Source of the DNA: DASYXW01 sp035934405
GTDB taxonomy: Bacteria; Acidobacteriota; Terriglobia; UBA7540
Direction: 5' to 3'
Assembly (NCBI GenBank): GCA_035934405.1
Contig: DASYXW010000058.1
Coordinates: 55,223-119,222, forward strand
Length of the DNA: 64,000 nucleotides
Shown: in pieces, positions 43,061 through 51,800 of the stretch
How the letters are laid out: each line of letters begins with the position of its first letter
Numbering within the stretch: the stretch's first letter is position 1
The notes under the pieces: generated by a model
The model's input: only the letters and a program-made list of their open reading frames with translations
Databases searched by the model: none
What the model was told of the DNA's origin: nothing
Position numbers and translations under genes: made by a program

Positions 43061-43861
43061 ATGAGACGACTTGCCATGACACTTTCTCACAAGACCCTCG
43101 CGCTGATTTTGCTGGGCGGCACACTGACCTTGGGCGCGTACGAGATCGGCGCCAACCACTTCTCACAAAGTGCGAATGCGGCCGGCCAGACCAGCCCGGC
43201 CAACCAGCCCGCCGCGACGAACACGTCCAGCGCTAACCCGGCCGCCAACCCGGGGCTGGCATCGGACGCCGCGAGCGCTCCCGCTGGCGCGACGAACTCG
43301 CCGAGCGCGTCGAATTCGCAGGGTGGTGGCGCGCCGCCCGAGCCGCAGCAGTTGACGGTTCCCGACGGCACGCCGGTTGACGTGCGCCTCGTGGACGCCG
43401 TCGGCTCCTCGCTCGACCGTACTGGCCAGACGTTTGCGGCGACGCTTGCCCGGCCCATTGAGGTAGACGGCTCGATCGTGGCTCCAGAAGGCGCCAACGT
43501 GACCGGTCGCGTCATCGAAGCCCGACCCTCGGGCCACCTGAAGACGCCGGCTTACCTTGCTGTCACTCTGACTTCGGTTGAAATCAACGGCCAGTCGTAC
43601 GACCTCTCCACGTCCCACAGGAGTTGGCGCGGCAAGTCGCATAAGAAGCGCAACGTCTTGTGGATCGCGGGCGCGACGGGAGCCGGCGCCTTGGTGGGCG
43701 GCCTGGTTGGGGCCGGCAAGGGCGCGGCCATTGGCGCGGGCGTTGGGGCCGGTGGCGGCACCGCCACGGCTTACGCCACGGGAAAGAAGAACATCATGCT
43801 GCCCTCCGAGACGCGTTTGCGCTTCGTGCTGCGGCAGCCGCTGACCGTCACTCAGGCTTGA
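43061..43861 (+). CDS. Secreted glycine-zipper protein
   Basis: 266 residues from ATG 43061 with GGAGG 10 bases before it. An N-terminal hydrophobic anchor (TLALILLGGTLTLGAYEIGA) precedes an Ala/Asn/Ser-rich linker. The conserved part PDGTPVDVRLVDAVGSSLDRTGQTFAATLARPIEVDGSIVAPEGANVTGRVIEA.PSGHLKTPAYLAVTLTSVEING resembles TrbI/VirB10-like beta domains found in many Acidobacteria secreted proteins. Near the C-terminus is a glycine zipper (GAGALVGGLVGAGKGAAIGAGVGAGGG), likely membrane-associating. Specific function unknown. Confidence 0.75.
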   Translation: MRRLAMTLSHKTLALILLGGTLTLGAYEIGANHFSQSANAAGQTSPANQPAATNTSSANPAANPGLASDAASAPAGATNSPSASNSQGGGAPPEPQQLTVPDGTPVDVRLVDAVGSSLDRTGQTFAATLARPIEVDGSIVAPEGANVTGRVIEARPSGHLKTPAYLAVTLTSVEINGQSYDLSTSHRSWRGKSHKKRNVLWIAGATGAGALVGGLVGAGKGAAIGAGVGAGGGTATAYATGKKNIMLPSETRLRFVLRQPLTVTQA

Positions 43862-44047
43862 TTTTGCAACCTGCCTTCACTTCCCACCCCGACTTGGAGG
43901 CGGCGCTTGACGGCTATCAAGGTCAGCCCTCGGCAACCAATCGCTGATAGCTGACTGCTGACAGCCGAAAAGGGCCGCCTCCTCTCGCCTCTCACTTGGA
44001 CTTCAGACGGCCCCGACCGTGACGGGCTGATTGCGTCTGTCGCGCTA

Positions 44048-44425
44048 CTACCGCGCCGCCAGCTTGCGCGCGAAGTCGAGCAGAAACGTGCGGTCCTGCT
44101 CCACCATGCGGCCTACGAGCCCCTTCAACCGCAGCAGGAACCGCGCTTCGGCGCCGCCTGAGCCTGCTTCCTCCGCCAGTTCTTCCAGCGTGCGGCGCGG
44201 AGTCAGGTTGGGAGTGGCCGGCGTGTCTTCGCCGGTGTAAAACAAACGGTACAGCGGCACGTCGAGCGCAGAGGCGAACCGCTCGAGTGTATCGAGCGAA
44301 GGGATCGTGTGTCCGTGTTCAACGCGAGAGATGTAGCACCGCAGCAAACCACTGGACTTCTCGATGTCACCCTGCGAAAGGCTCTTCTGCTCCCGCAGTT
44401 GACGAATTCTCTGACCGATTAACAT
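44048..44425 (-). CDS. XRE-family transcriptional regulator
   Basis: 125 residues from ATG 44425 (GGGAG upstream). The first 65 residues are a helix-turn-helix (IGQRIRQLREQKSLSQGDIEKSSGLLRCYISRVEHGHTIPSLDTLERFASALDVPLYRLFY). A C-terminal helical region follows (EARFLLRLKGLVGRMVEQDRTFLLDFARKLAA). The frame extends 26 codons upstream without a ribosome site. This two-part form is widespread in Acidobacteriota. It lies next to pyrB on the same strand, but 120 bases apart. Confidence 0.88.
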   Translation of the reverse strand: MLIGQRIRQLREQKSLSQGDIEKSSGLLRCYISRVEHGHTIPSLDTLERFASALDVPLYRLFYTGEDTPATPNLTPRRTLEELAEEAGSGGAEARFLLRLKGLVGRMVEQDRTFLLDFARKLAAR

Positions 44426-44545
44426 ATGTTTAGCTCCCTGCCATTCTGTTATTTTCAGGTCAACCATCGCCTGTCCAGATAACCTATCGCCAGAGATACT
44501 CACTGAGACGATAACTCCGGGGTACCGGTACTTTGGTACGGGCCG

Positions 44546-45487
44546 CTACGGCCGCTCCCCCAGCACCGCGCCCAACAGCGCCATGCGGACGTAAAGGCCG
44601 TTCTGCGCCTGACGGAAATAAGCGGCGCGCGGGTCGGCGTCCACTTCGGGCGTGATTTCGCCCACGCGCGGCAGCGGGTGCATCACAATCGCCCCGGGTT
44701 TCATGAGCTCCAGGCTGGCGCGATTGATCACGTAGAGGCTCGTGCCACCGAGCACGAGCTGCGACGGGTCGGCGAAGCGCTCCTTCTGCACCCGCGTCTG
44801 GTACACCACGTCCACCTCGGGCAGGACGCGTTCGAGCGAACTCTCTTCCGTGTATTCCACTCCGTGGGCGTCGAGGTAAGCCAGGATGTCCTCTTTCATT
44901 CGAAGCAGCGGCGGGGCCACGAAATAAAGCCGGATCCGCTCGAATTTGCCGAGCAGGTAGGCGAGCGAGCGGACGGTGCGTCCTTGCGCGAGGTCCCCCA
45001 CCATGGCCACGCACAGGCTGTCCACGCGGCCCAGCTCCTTCTCGATGGTGTAGAGGTCCAGCAGCGCCTGGGTGGGATGCTGCCCCGCGCCGTCGCCGGC
45101 GTTGACGACCGGCACGCGCGAGACCGCCGCCGCCCGCCCCGCCGCGCCCACCTCGTAGTGGCGCAGCACGATCACGTCGGCGTAGCCGTTCAGGATGCGG
45201 ACCGTATCTTCCAGTGTCTCGCCCTTCGAAACCGAGGAGAACTCGCCCGCGCTCTCGGTGGAGATTACCCGGCCGCCGAGCCGGTGCATGGCCGTCTCGA
45301 AAGAAAAGCGGGTGCGGGTGGAGGGCTCGTAGAAAAGCGTGGCCATGATGCGGTCGGCATACTCGCGGCTGCCGCCGCGCCGCACCAGTTCTTCCATTCG
45401 GCGCGCCTGCGCAAAAAGTTCCATTAAATTGGCGCGGTCGAACTGCTGCGCTTCAATGATGTGATGAAAATGCACCGGCTGCCTCAA
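44546..45487 (-). CDS. pyrB: Aspartate carbamoyltransferase catalytic subunit
   Basis: Joins carbamoyl phosphate and aspartate in pyrimidine synthesis. The carbamoyl-phosphate site FYEPSTRTRFSFETAMHRLGG, the SVSKGETLEDT loop, NAGDGAGQHPTQALLDLYTI, and the aspartate-site HPLPRVGEI are all intact. 313 residues, the usual length. No pyrC or pyrI is next to it in this window. The start at 45487 is preceded by an A-rich stretch in the sense strand rather than a clear Shine-Dalgarno. Confidence 0.97.
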   Translation of the reverse strand: MRQPVHFHHIIEAQQFDRANLMELFAQARRMEELVRRGGSREYADRIMATLFYEPSTRTRFSFETAMHRLGGRVISTESAGEFSSVSKGETLEDTVRILNGYADVIVLRHYEVGAAGRAAAVSRVPVVNAGDGAGQHPTQALLDLYTIEKELGRVDSLCVAMVGDLAQGRTVRSLAYLLGKFERIRLYFVAPPLLRMKEDILAYLDAHGVEYTEESSLERVLPEVDVVYQTRVQKERFADPSQLVLGGTSLYVINRASLELMKPGAIVMHPLPRVGEITPEVDADPRAAYFRQAQNGLYVRMALLGAVLGERP

Positions 45488-45511
45488 CTCGATTCACAAT
45501 ATCACAGTGGA

Positions 45512-45602
45512 ACTGGGGATTGATGATTGAAGATTGATGATTGGACGTGTAGAAAGTCGCGTCGCTCGATATGCAATCTTCAATTGGCAACCTTCAATCT
45601 CG
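45512..45602. repeat. Inverted pair of GATTGATGATTGA word arrays
   Basis: ggggattgatgattgaagattgatgattgg (45513-45543) faces tgcaatcttcaattggcaaccttcaatct (45571-45599). It closely matches the arrays near 4150 and 6450. It lies in the pyrB upstream spacer. Confidence 0.6.
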
Positions 45603-46022
45603 CCCGCAGCTTCCCGAACGCCTCTTCCACCGTCGTGTTGGCCACAGACGCCTCGCCCAGCAGATCGCACACCTTAGTAGTGCACCGCACAGCGGGGCGG
45701 CAAAGCCGCAGGGCTAAGCGTAGGCGCCGCCCGGCGAATCCATCCTCAGGGCAGGCCCGGGTACAGGCACAGTCCGGTTCAGCGGACTGCACGCGCAAAG
45801 TACCTGTCTTCAGGAAAAGCCTTATTACCCAATCGATTAGCGGTTCAGCCACAGTCCATCCACAATCCGGCCACAAGTCAGACGCCGTCCATTGCATTGC
45901 GTTCGGCGAGAGCACAGAGTAGGCGCGATCAGGCCATGCTGCGCCAAGTCCTGGTGGGCTCTGACGGGCTCTGACGGACTGTGACAGACGGTGACGGTCG
46001 CCTGATGAGAAAGGGAGGCGTT
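45603..46022. other. Spacer with repeat copy, no supported gene
   Basis: Contains the second copy of AAGCCGCAGGGCTAA (45703-45717). On the minus strand the segment just right of the array reads VCDLLGEASVANTTVEEAFGKLRARL, which looks protein-like but lacks a usable upstream part; it could be the end of a decayed gene. Short direct words gctctgacgggctctgacggactgtgacagacggtgac occur at 45958-45996. Confidence 0.4.
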
Positions 46023-46427
46023 ATGAAAAACCAAGCATTGAAGGTGTTGGCAGGACTCGGCGGGCTCGTGGCGCTCGCGGCGGTAATGATCGCCCGACCA
46101 GCGCAGAGTTCCTCGAAGGGGTTTACCATGTCGGCGTCCCCGACCACGGCGCAGACGTGGCCGCTCGGCCCGACGGCGGAATACACCGTCGGTTTCAGTT
46201 CGGTCGGCGGTTTTGCGGGCCGGGTCAACTTGCAGTGTCACCCGAGCTCGCCGGAAATCGACTGCGTGGTTGAGCCGTCATCGGTGGAAGTGAATCGCGA
46301 GCTGGCGGTCTCGGTGAAGGTGCTGGCGGGAGCCGGTGCCAAAGCCCGGGGCGCTTATTCGCTTAACGTCGAGGGCAGGTCGGACGGCCCGAGCAACAGC
46401 ACGGCGATGACGCTGATTGTGCGGTAG
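46023..46427 (+). CDS. Small secreted hypothetical protein
   Basis: 134 residues from ATG 46023 with GGGAGG upstream. A membrane/signal segment (LKVLAGLGGLVALAAVMIARPAQS) precedes a ~90-residue beta-rich domain (FTMSASPTTAQTWPLGPTAEYTVGFSSVGGFAGRVNLQCHPSSPEIDCVVEPSSVEVNRELAVSVKVLAG). This resembles the Ig-like modules used in Acidobacteria extracellular proteins. Two Cys could form a disulfide. No function can be assigned. Confidence 0.72.
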   Translation: MKNQALKVLAGLGGLVALAAVMIARPAQSSSKGFTMSASPTTAQTWPLGPTAEYTVGFSSVGGFAGRVNLQCHPSSPEIDCVVEPSSVEVNRELAVSVKVLAGAGAKARGAYSLNVEGRSDGPSNSTAMTLIVR

Positions 46428-46470
46428 TCGCAACTCCATCCTCGGCTGGCTCATGCCGGCCTGTGCGGTT

Positions 46471-46500
46471 GGCGCCTACAGCACAGTTCATGTAGGCGCC
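46471..46500. repeat. Perfect inverted repeat GGCGCCTACA / TGTAGGCGCC
   Basis: Two 10-base arms separated by 10 bases, 44 bases after the preceding stop codon. There is no T-tract on either side, so it is more likely a Rho-related or protein-bound site than a classic terminator. The rest of the spacer to 46713 shows nothing I can name. Confidence 0.5.
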
Positions 46501-46713
46501 ATCCGGCCCTCCACGGTGGCTACGGAAGAGTCCGTGGTACGGCAAGTCGTACCCACTACAAGCCGACCCGGAAGAATCTACCGAACACCCGCAGCAAATT
46601 CACCACGGACGGCCCTGATGCGACCCTGACGTCATGGCCTAACTCTCGGTTATCATTTGACTTAATCGGTGCCCATGGTCGGTTGGTAAGGCGCATGCTA
46701 ATGAAACGAAGAT

Positions 46714-49023
46714 ATGCGATTCAGCTTCCGGCTGATTCTCTCGTTAGCGTTCGGGATCACCGTGGTGACGTTTCTGTTTGCTCGCGCCCAGGTGCGCGCC
46801 GAGAAGCGCGATCTCCGGAACGATTTGGAAAAGCGCGCCGAGGTGCTGGCGGAAAGCATGGAAGAGACCGCGGAGCCTCTGCTCGCCCGGGGCTTGCGGT
46901 GGGAGTTGCAGCGCGTGGTCGACCGCTTTGGCAACCGCGAGCGGCTGGCGGGAATCGCGGTTTACGACCGCGCCGGCCGGTTGATGATCACAACGCCGCG
47001 CCTGGACGCGCTGGTGGGCGCCGCCTCCGGGCTCGTCAGCCAGGCATTGGCCCAGGGTTCCGGCCGGGGAGACTTTGTCAAGTCGGGCGGCAACGACCTG
47101 CACATTTACGTCATGCCACTGCGCGCAGATTCGGGTGCCGTGGTGGGGGCGCTGGCGCTATTCCACGACGCGGATTACATTGAGGCCGCGAGCGCCGGTA
47201 TCTGGAAGGAAGCGCTGGCCCACGTGCTCATCCAGATGGTCCTGATTGTGCTGGTGACGCTGCTCATCGTGCGGTGGAGCGTGCGCGGGCCGATCGCGAA
47301 GATGGCGCAATGGATGAAGGCGCAGCGGGCCGGAGGCGCGGCTCCCCAACCCGACATACCGGAAGACCTCTTCAAGCCGCTCGCCCACGAGGTGACGAAC
47401 CTGGCGAGCAGCCTGCAAGCGGCCCGCGATTCGGCGGAGACCGAGGCGCGCCTGCGCGACCTCGGTGAAGCGATGTGGACTCCGGAGCGGCTTCACGTCC
47501 ATGTGCAGGGCCTCCTACAGGGAAACGGCCTTTATGTGGTGTCAAACCGCGAACCGTACATTCACCGGCGGCGCGGCAACGCGACCGAAGTGATGGTTCC
47601 GGCGAGCGGTCTGGTGACCGCCATGGAGCCCATCCTGGTGGCGTGCGCCGGCACCTGGATCGCGAATGGTTCGGGCGATGCGGACCGCGAGAACGTTGAC
47701 GCTCACGACCGCCTGCGGGTTCCGCCCGATCAACCGCAATACGCGCTGCGCCGCGTCTGGCTGAGCCGGGAAGAGGAGGCTGGGTATTACCTGGGCTTTT
47801 CGAACGAAGGGCTTTGGCCGCTCTGCCACATCGCTCACACGCGGCCGCTGTTCCGGGCGGAGGATTGGCAGCGCTACCGGGAGGTGAACGAGAAGTTCGC
47901 GCGCGCCGTGGTGGAGGAGATGGCCGGCGCCGAGGAGCCCTTGCTGCTGATTCAGGACTATCATTTTGCGCTGCTGCCGCGGCTGGTGAAGAAGGCGCGC
48001 CCGGACGCGCGCGTTTCCATCTTCTGGCACATCCCTTGGCCCAACCCGCAGGTGTTCGGGATTTGTCCGTGGCAGAGCGAGGTGCTGAACGGGCTGCTGG
48101 GCGCCGACCTCGTTGGCTTTCACATCCAGGCGCACTGCAACCATTTTCTCGAGACGGTGGACGCCGCGCTCGAATCCCACGTGGACTGGGAGCATTTCGC
48201 GGTGGACCGCCGGGGCCATCGGACGCTGGTGCGGCCGTTTCCCATCAGCGTGGCGGCGGAGAACCGCGAGCAGCCGGCGGCGCGCAGCGTTTACGTGGAA
48301 CGGGCGAAACTGTTCAAGCGGCTGGACGTGGAAGGCGCCTACCTGGGCGTGGGTGTAGACCGCTTGGACTACACCAAAGGGATCGTCGAGCGGTTTCGTG
48401 GCATCGAACGGTTCCTGGAGCTCCATCCCCGGTATCAAGGCCAGTTCACCTTTGTGCAGATCGCGGCTCCGAGCCGGAGTGAGATTCCGCGCTACGCCCG
48501 ATTTGTGCAGGAAGTCACGGAGGAATCGGAGCGCATCAACGGGCGCTTCCAGAAGGGAAAGTGGAAACCCATCGTGCTGCTGAGGCGGCATCACAGTCAC
48601 GCCGAGATCGCGGAGTATTACCGCGCCGCTGACCTGTGCCTGGTCACTTCGCTGCATGATGGGATGAACCTTGTGGCCAAGGAGTTCGTGGCCTCGCGGG
48701 ATGACGAGCAGGGCGCTTTGATCCTGAGCCAGTTCACCGGGGCGGCCCACGAACTGCCGGACGCGCTGGTGGTGAACCCGTACGACACCGAACAAGTGGC
48801 CCAGGCCATCAGGCTGGCCCTGGAGATGGATCCGGAGGATGGGCGAGCGCGAATGCGGCGGATGCGGGTGCGAGTGCAGGAACACAATGTCTACCACTGG
48901 GCCGCGAGCCTGATTGGAGCGCTGGCCGAGATCCGAGTGGACCACCCCATCAAGCCGCAGGCCGAGGTCCTGCCCATCCGGACGCTCAGAGCGGCCGCCG
49001 GCCAGACTTCTTTGAGAACATGA
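46714..49023 (+). CDS. Membrane sensor-like domain fused to trehalose-6-phosphate synthase
   Basis: Residues 1-24 are a membrane helix and ~165-190 another; between them lies a ~130-residue periplasmic sensor-like part with coiled-coil character (EKRDLRNDLEKRAEVLAESMEETAEPLLARG). A HAMP-like linker follows (VRGPIAKMAQWMKAQ). From about 270 the GT20 synthase runs: YVVSNREPYIH, DYHFALLPRLVKKARPDARVSIFWHIPWPNPQVF, GVDRLDYTKGIVERFRG, TSLHDGMNLVAKEFVASR. Key catalytic residues are present, so it should make trehalose-6-P from UDP- or GDP-glucose at the inner face of the membrane, possibly under signal control. Typical OtsA lacks this front part. First gene of the operon. Confidence 0.9.
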   Translation: MRFSFRLILSLAFGITVVTFLFARAQVRAEKRDLRNDLEKRAEVLAESMEETAEPLLARGLRWELQRVVDRFGNRERLAGIAVYDRAGRLMITTPRLDALVGAASGLVSQALAQGSGRGDFVKSGGNDLHIYVMPLRADSGAVVGALALFHDADYIEAASAGIWKEALAHVLIQMVLIVLVTLLIVRWSVRGPIAKMAQWMKAQRAGGAAPQPDIPEDLFKPLAHEVTNLASSLQAARDSAETEARLRDLGEAMWTPERLHVHVQGLLQGNGLYVVSNREPYIHRRRGNATEVMVPASGLVTAMEPILVACAGTWIANGSGDADRENVDAHDRLRVPPDQPQYALRRVWLSREEEAGYYLGFSNEGLWPLCHIAHTRPLFRAEDWQRYREVNEKFARAVVEEMAGAEEPLLLIQDYHFALLPRLVKKARPDARVSIFWHIPWPNPQVFGICPWQSEVLNGLLGADLVGFHIQAHCNHFLETVDAALESHVDWEHFAVDRRGHRTLVRPFPISVAAENREQPAARSVYVERAKLFKRLDVEGAYLGVGVDRLDYTKGIVERFRGIERFLELHPRYQGQFTFVQIAAPSRSEIPRYARFVQEVTEESERINGRFQKGKWKPIVLLRRHHSHAEIAEYYRAADLCLVTSLHDGMNLVAKEFVASRDDEQGALILSQFTGAAHELPDALVVNPYDTEQVAQAIRLALEMDPEDGRARMRRMRVRVQEHNVYHWAASLIGALAEIRVDHPIKPQAEVLPIRTLRAAAGQTSLRT

Positions 49024-49889
49024 CATTGAGCGCCCAACCCATCCCCATGGCCCGTGAGACCGGCCGAGATGACGGGATCCGCTCGCTGTCGGCGAAGAGC
49101 GTCCGCCGGCGTCCGCAACCGAGGCCCGGACGTCCACCCCATTTGTTTGACCGCTGGCACGAGGTCGAGGGGCGCCTGCGGGCGGCACAGCGGCTGGCGC
49201 TGTTCCTTGACTTTGACGGCACGCTCGCCCCGATTCGCCGCCGCCCGGGCGAGGTCTGGCTCGGCCGCAGCACGCGCGCGGCGCTCGACCGGCTGCTGCG
49301 GCACGGGCGGAGCGATTTATGGATCATCAGCGGCCGGCGGCTCGCCGACCTGCAGCGTCGGGTGGGGGTGGACGGCGCGCACTATCTCGGACTTTTCGGC
49401 TGGGAGGAGTCGGATAGCGCCAGTTTATCGGTGCCAGCCACACAACTGATGCTTTGGGCAGGCCGAGTGCTCAAGGAGTTTCTGGCCTCGCTCGACGGCG
49501 TCTGGATCGAAGAAAAGGGCGCCGCTATAGCGATCCACTATCGCGGCGCGCCGCGCCACGCCGTCCGCCTGGCACACGGCAGGGTCGAGGGGTTCCTCGA
49601 AACCTTCGAACCGGGCTTGCGGATGGTTTGGGGCAAGAAGGTGTGGGAGCTGTTGCCGCGCGAGGTTCGAGGCAAGGGAGAAAGCCTCCGCCGTTTTATC
49701 GCCAAGCAGGCGCCGGGTACCCTGACCGTCTACGCCGGGGATGACACCGAGGATGAAGACGCCTTTCGCGCCCTCCCGAACGCCATCACGGTGCGGGTGG
49801 GTTCGCGGGCGCAGACCGCAGCCGGGTTTCGACTGGACAATCCAAAGCAGGTGCGGGAGTTTCTGGAGCGGCTGGAGAGGGCGTTATGA
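49020..49889 (+). CDS. otsB: Trehalose-6-phosphate phosphatase
   Basis: HAD-superfamily phosphatase that removes phosphate from trehalose-6-P. Motif 1 LFLDFDGTLAPI, motif 2 LWIISGRRLADLQRR, the cap segment GVWIEEKGAAIAIHYR and motif 4 YAGDDTEDEDAFRALPN are all present. 289 residues including a ~35-residue basic N-terminal extension (SVRRRPQPRPGRPPHLFDRWHE). The ATG overlaps the synthase stop by 4 bases, so the two enzymes are co-translated. Confidence 0.93.
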   Translation: MTLSAQPIPMARETGRDDGIRSLSAKSVRRRPQPRPGRPPHLFDRWHEVEGRLRAAQRLALFLDFDGTLAPIRRRPGEVWLGRSTRAALDRLLRHGRSDLWIISGRRLADLQRRVGVDGAHYLGLFGWEESDSASLSVPATQLMLWAGRVLKEFLASLDGVWIEEKGAAIAIHYRGAPRHAVRLAHGRVEGFLETFEPGLRMVWGKKVWELLPREVRGKGESLRRFIAKQAPGTLTVYAGDDTEDEDAFRALPNAITVRVGSRAQTAAGFRLDNPKQVREFLERLERAL

Positions 49890-50542
49890 AGCGAGCGGCT
49901 GAACCCTTCCGGTTTTTCACGGCTTCGTACGTGACGCGCATTGGCGCCCAGAAGGCCGCCAACCTGCGCGAGCTCGGCGAGGGGCTGGAACACTGCAGTG
50001 ACAACTCCATTTTCCACCATACCTACCAGACGCTGGAGATGCATCATTTCCTCACGGAACGGTTCTCGAACGACTTTGCGCAGTGGGTTCTGGCCGCCAT
50101 GAACCGCGCCGCGCTGGCCGAGCAACTTGGCGGCATCGATATCCGAGATTATGTTTCGCTGGCCGAGTTGCGCGCCGACCTGACACGCGCGGTCAGAGAC
50201 TACTGCAAAGCCCGGCCTGCCGATTCAGAACAGGCGGCCCTGGAGCCGTTTTATTTCTGCGAGAGCATCAAGGTGACGGTACCGCTCGAGCGGGAAGCCT
50301 GGACGCTCGAAGCGTTTCGCGAGGGTCTGGAAAGCCTGAGTCATGCCTCGATTTATTATCACTTCATCTCCTCGCGATTGCGACTCCACTTGCGCACCAA
50401 CGATTTCTCGCTCTGGTTCACCGACAACCTGGAATTGCCGGACCTGGCGCACCGCGCCAATCGAATTGATATTTACACCAACACTTTGGACACCACGAAG
50501 GCGAGACTTCTGGCCCTCGTGGACAGGCAACTGAACTCGTGA
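49886..50542 (+). CDS. DUF5752-type protein with internal duplication
   Basis: 218 residues made of two similar halves: LRELGEGLEHCSDNSIFHHTYQTLEMHHFLTERFSNDFAQWV and FREGLESLSHASIYYHFISSRLRLHLRTNDFSLWFTDNLEL. Both have a GLE..S..SI.YH pattern and a ND(F)..W motif. This resembles DUF5752 proteins that accompany sugar glycosyltransferases. The conserved His/Tyr residues suggest a binding pocket. Its ATG overlaps otsB by 4 bases and its end overlaps treT, which places it inside the trehalose pathway unit; its role is unknown. Confidence 0.75.
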   Translation: MKRAAEPFRFFTASYVTRIGAQKAANLRELGEGLEHCSDNSIFHHTYQTLEMHHFLTERFSNDFAQWVLAAMNRAALAEQLGGIDIRDYVSLAELRADLTRAVRDYCKARPADSEQAALEPFYFCESIKVTVPLEREAWTLEAFREGLESLSHASIYYHFISSRLRLHLRTNDFSLWFTDNLELPDLAHRANRIDIYTNTLDTTKARLLALVDRQLNS

Positions 50543-51786
50543 GCGTCGCAACGGCGAACTCCCCAACCCGACGAGCGGCGATGGCGCCCCTCGACGATTA
50601 TGCCCGCCTGCTGGGAACGGCCGAGGTGGATGAACTGAGGGTGATGGCGCGTCGTCTGGAGGGACGTGATATCCAGATGGTGAACTCCACGGCGGTGGGT
50701 GGCGGCGTGGCCGAGATACTGAACCGTCTGGTGCCGCTCGGGCAGGAACTCGGAGTCTCCCTTCGATGGGATGTGATCGAGGGGGGCGCCGACTTTTTCG
50801 AGATCACCAAAGCCTTCCACAACGCGCTCCAGGGCGGCGCCTACGAGGCCAAACCGGAAAACTTCGACATCTTCCTGGCCTACAACGAGCAGAACCGCGC
50901 CCGGCTGCGATTGGATGCGGAGATCGCGATCATTCATGACCCCCAGCCGGTGGCGCTCATCAATGGCCGTCAGAATCACTTCGGGCACTGGATTTGGCGT
51001 TGCCATATCGACCTTTCACGCCCGAATCCCACGGTGTGGAAGTTCCTCGAAACCTATGTCAACCGCTACGACGGCGCCATTTTTTCGTCTCCCGAGTTCA
51101 CGCGCCAGCTTCCCATCCCTCAGTATCTTATTTACCCTTCCATTGACCCGCTGGCGGACAAGAACCGTGAGTTGGAGCCCGAATTTATCCGCAGCGTCCT
51201 CGAACAATTCGGGATTGATCCCGGGCGTCCCATATTGGCCCAGATCTCGCGCTTTGACCGCTGGAAAGACCCCGTCGGGGTGATCCGCGCCTACCGGATC
51301 GTCAAGCGGTATTTCGACTGCCAGTTAGTGCTGGCCGGCGGAGGAGCGACGGACGATCCCGAGGGCGGCGCGGTGCTGGCCGAAGTTCGCGACGCGGGGT
51401 CGGGCGACGCCGACATTCACATCCTTGAACTGCCGCCTTGGAGCCCGCTCGAAATCAACGCCCTGCAGAGAGGCGCGACCATCGTCATTCAGAAAAGTTT
51501 GCGCGAAGGGTTCGGGCTGACGGTGACGGAGGCCTTGTGGAAGAAGAAACCCGTGGTCGCTTCCGCGGTCGGCGGCATTCCCTCGCAGGTCATTCACAAG
51601 CACACCGGGCTGCTGGCGCATTCGGTGGAAGGCACGGCCTACCAGATCCGGTTTCTTCTCTCCCATCCCGACATCGCCGAGAAACTGGGCTCACAGGGAC
51701 GCGAGCACGTGCGGGAACAGTTCCTGATCACCGCCCACCTTAGGCGATACCTGACCCTGTTTCTGCATTTGATCGAGAGCCGCTGA
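50539..51786 (+). CDS. treT: Trehalose synthase TreT-like GT4 glycosyltransferase
   Basis: GT4-family retaining glycosyltransferase, which in the TreT group joins NDP-glucose and glucose directly to trehalose. Signatures: VNSTAVGGGVAEILNRLVPL, IIHDPQPVALI, HFGHWIWRCHIDLS, ISRFDRWKDPVGVIRAYR, LPPWSPLEINALQRGATIVIQKSLREGFGLTVTEALWKKKPVVAS with the E..EGFGL donor-site motif. 415 residues from GTG 50539; ATG 50581 (MAPLDDYARLL) is an alternative. Overlaps the previous gene by 4 bases and is the last of four. Confidence 0.88.
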   Translation: MSVATANSPTRRAAMAPLDDYARLLGTAEVDELRVMARRLEGRDIQMVNSTAVGGGVAEILNRLVPLGQELGVSLRWDVIEGGADFFEITKAFHNALQGGAYEAKPENFDIFLAYNEQNRARLRLDAEIAIIHDPQPVALINGRQNHFGHWIWRCHIDLSRPNPTVWKFLETYVNRYDGAIFSSPEFTRQLPIPQYLIYPSIDPLADKNRELEPEFIRSVLEQFGIDPGRPILAQISRFDRWKDPVGVIRAYRIVKRYFDCQLVLAGGGATDDPEGGAVLAEVRDAGSGDADIHILELPPWSPLEINALQRGATIVIQKSLREGFGLTVTEALWKKKPVVASAVGGIPSQVIHKHTGLLAHSVEGTAYQIRFLLSHPDIAEKLGSQGREHVREQFLITAHLRRYLTLFLHLIESR

Positions 51787-51800
51787 GGCCTGCCCGAAAG

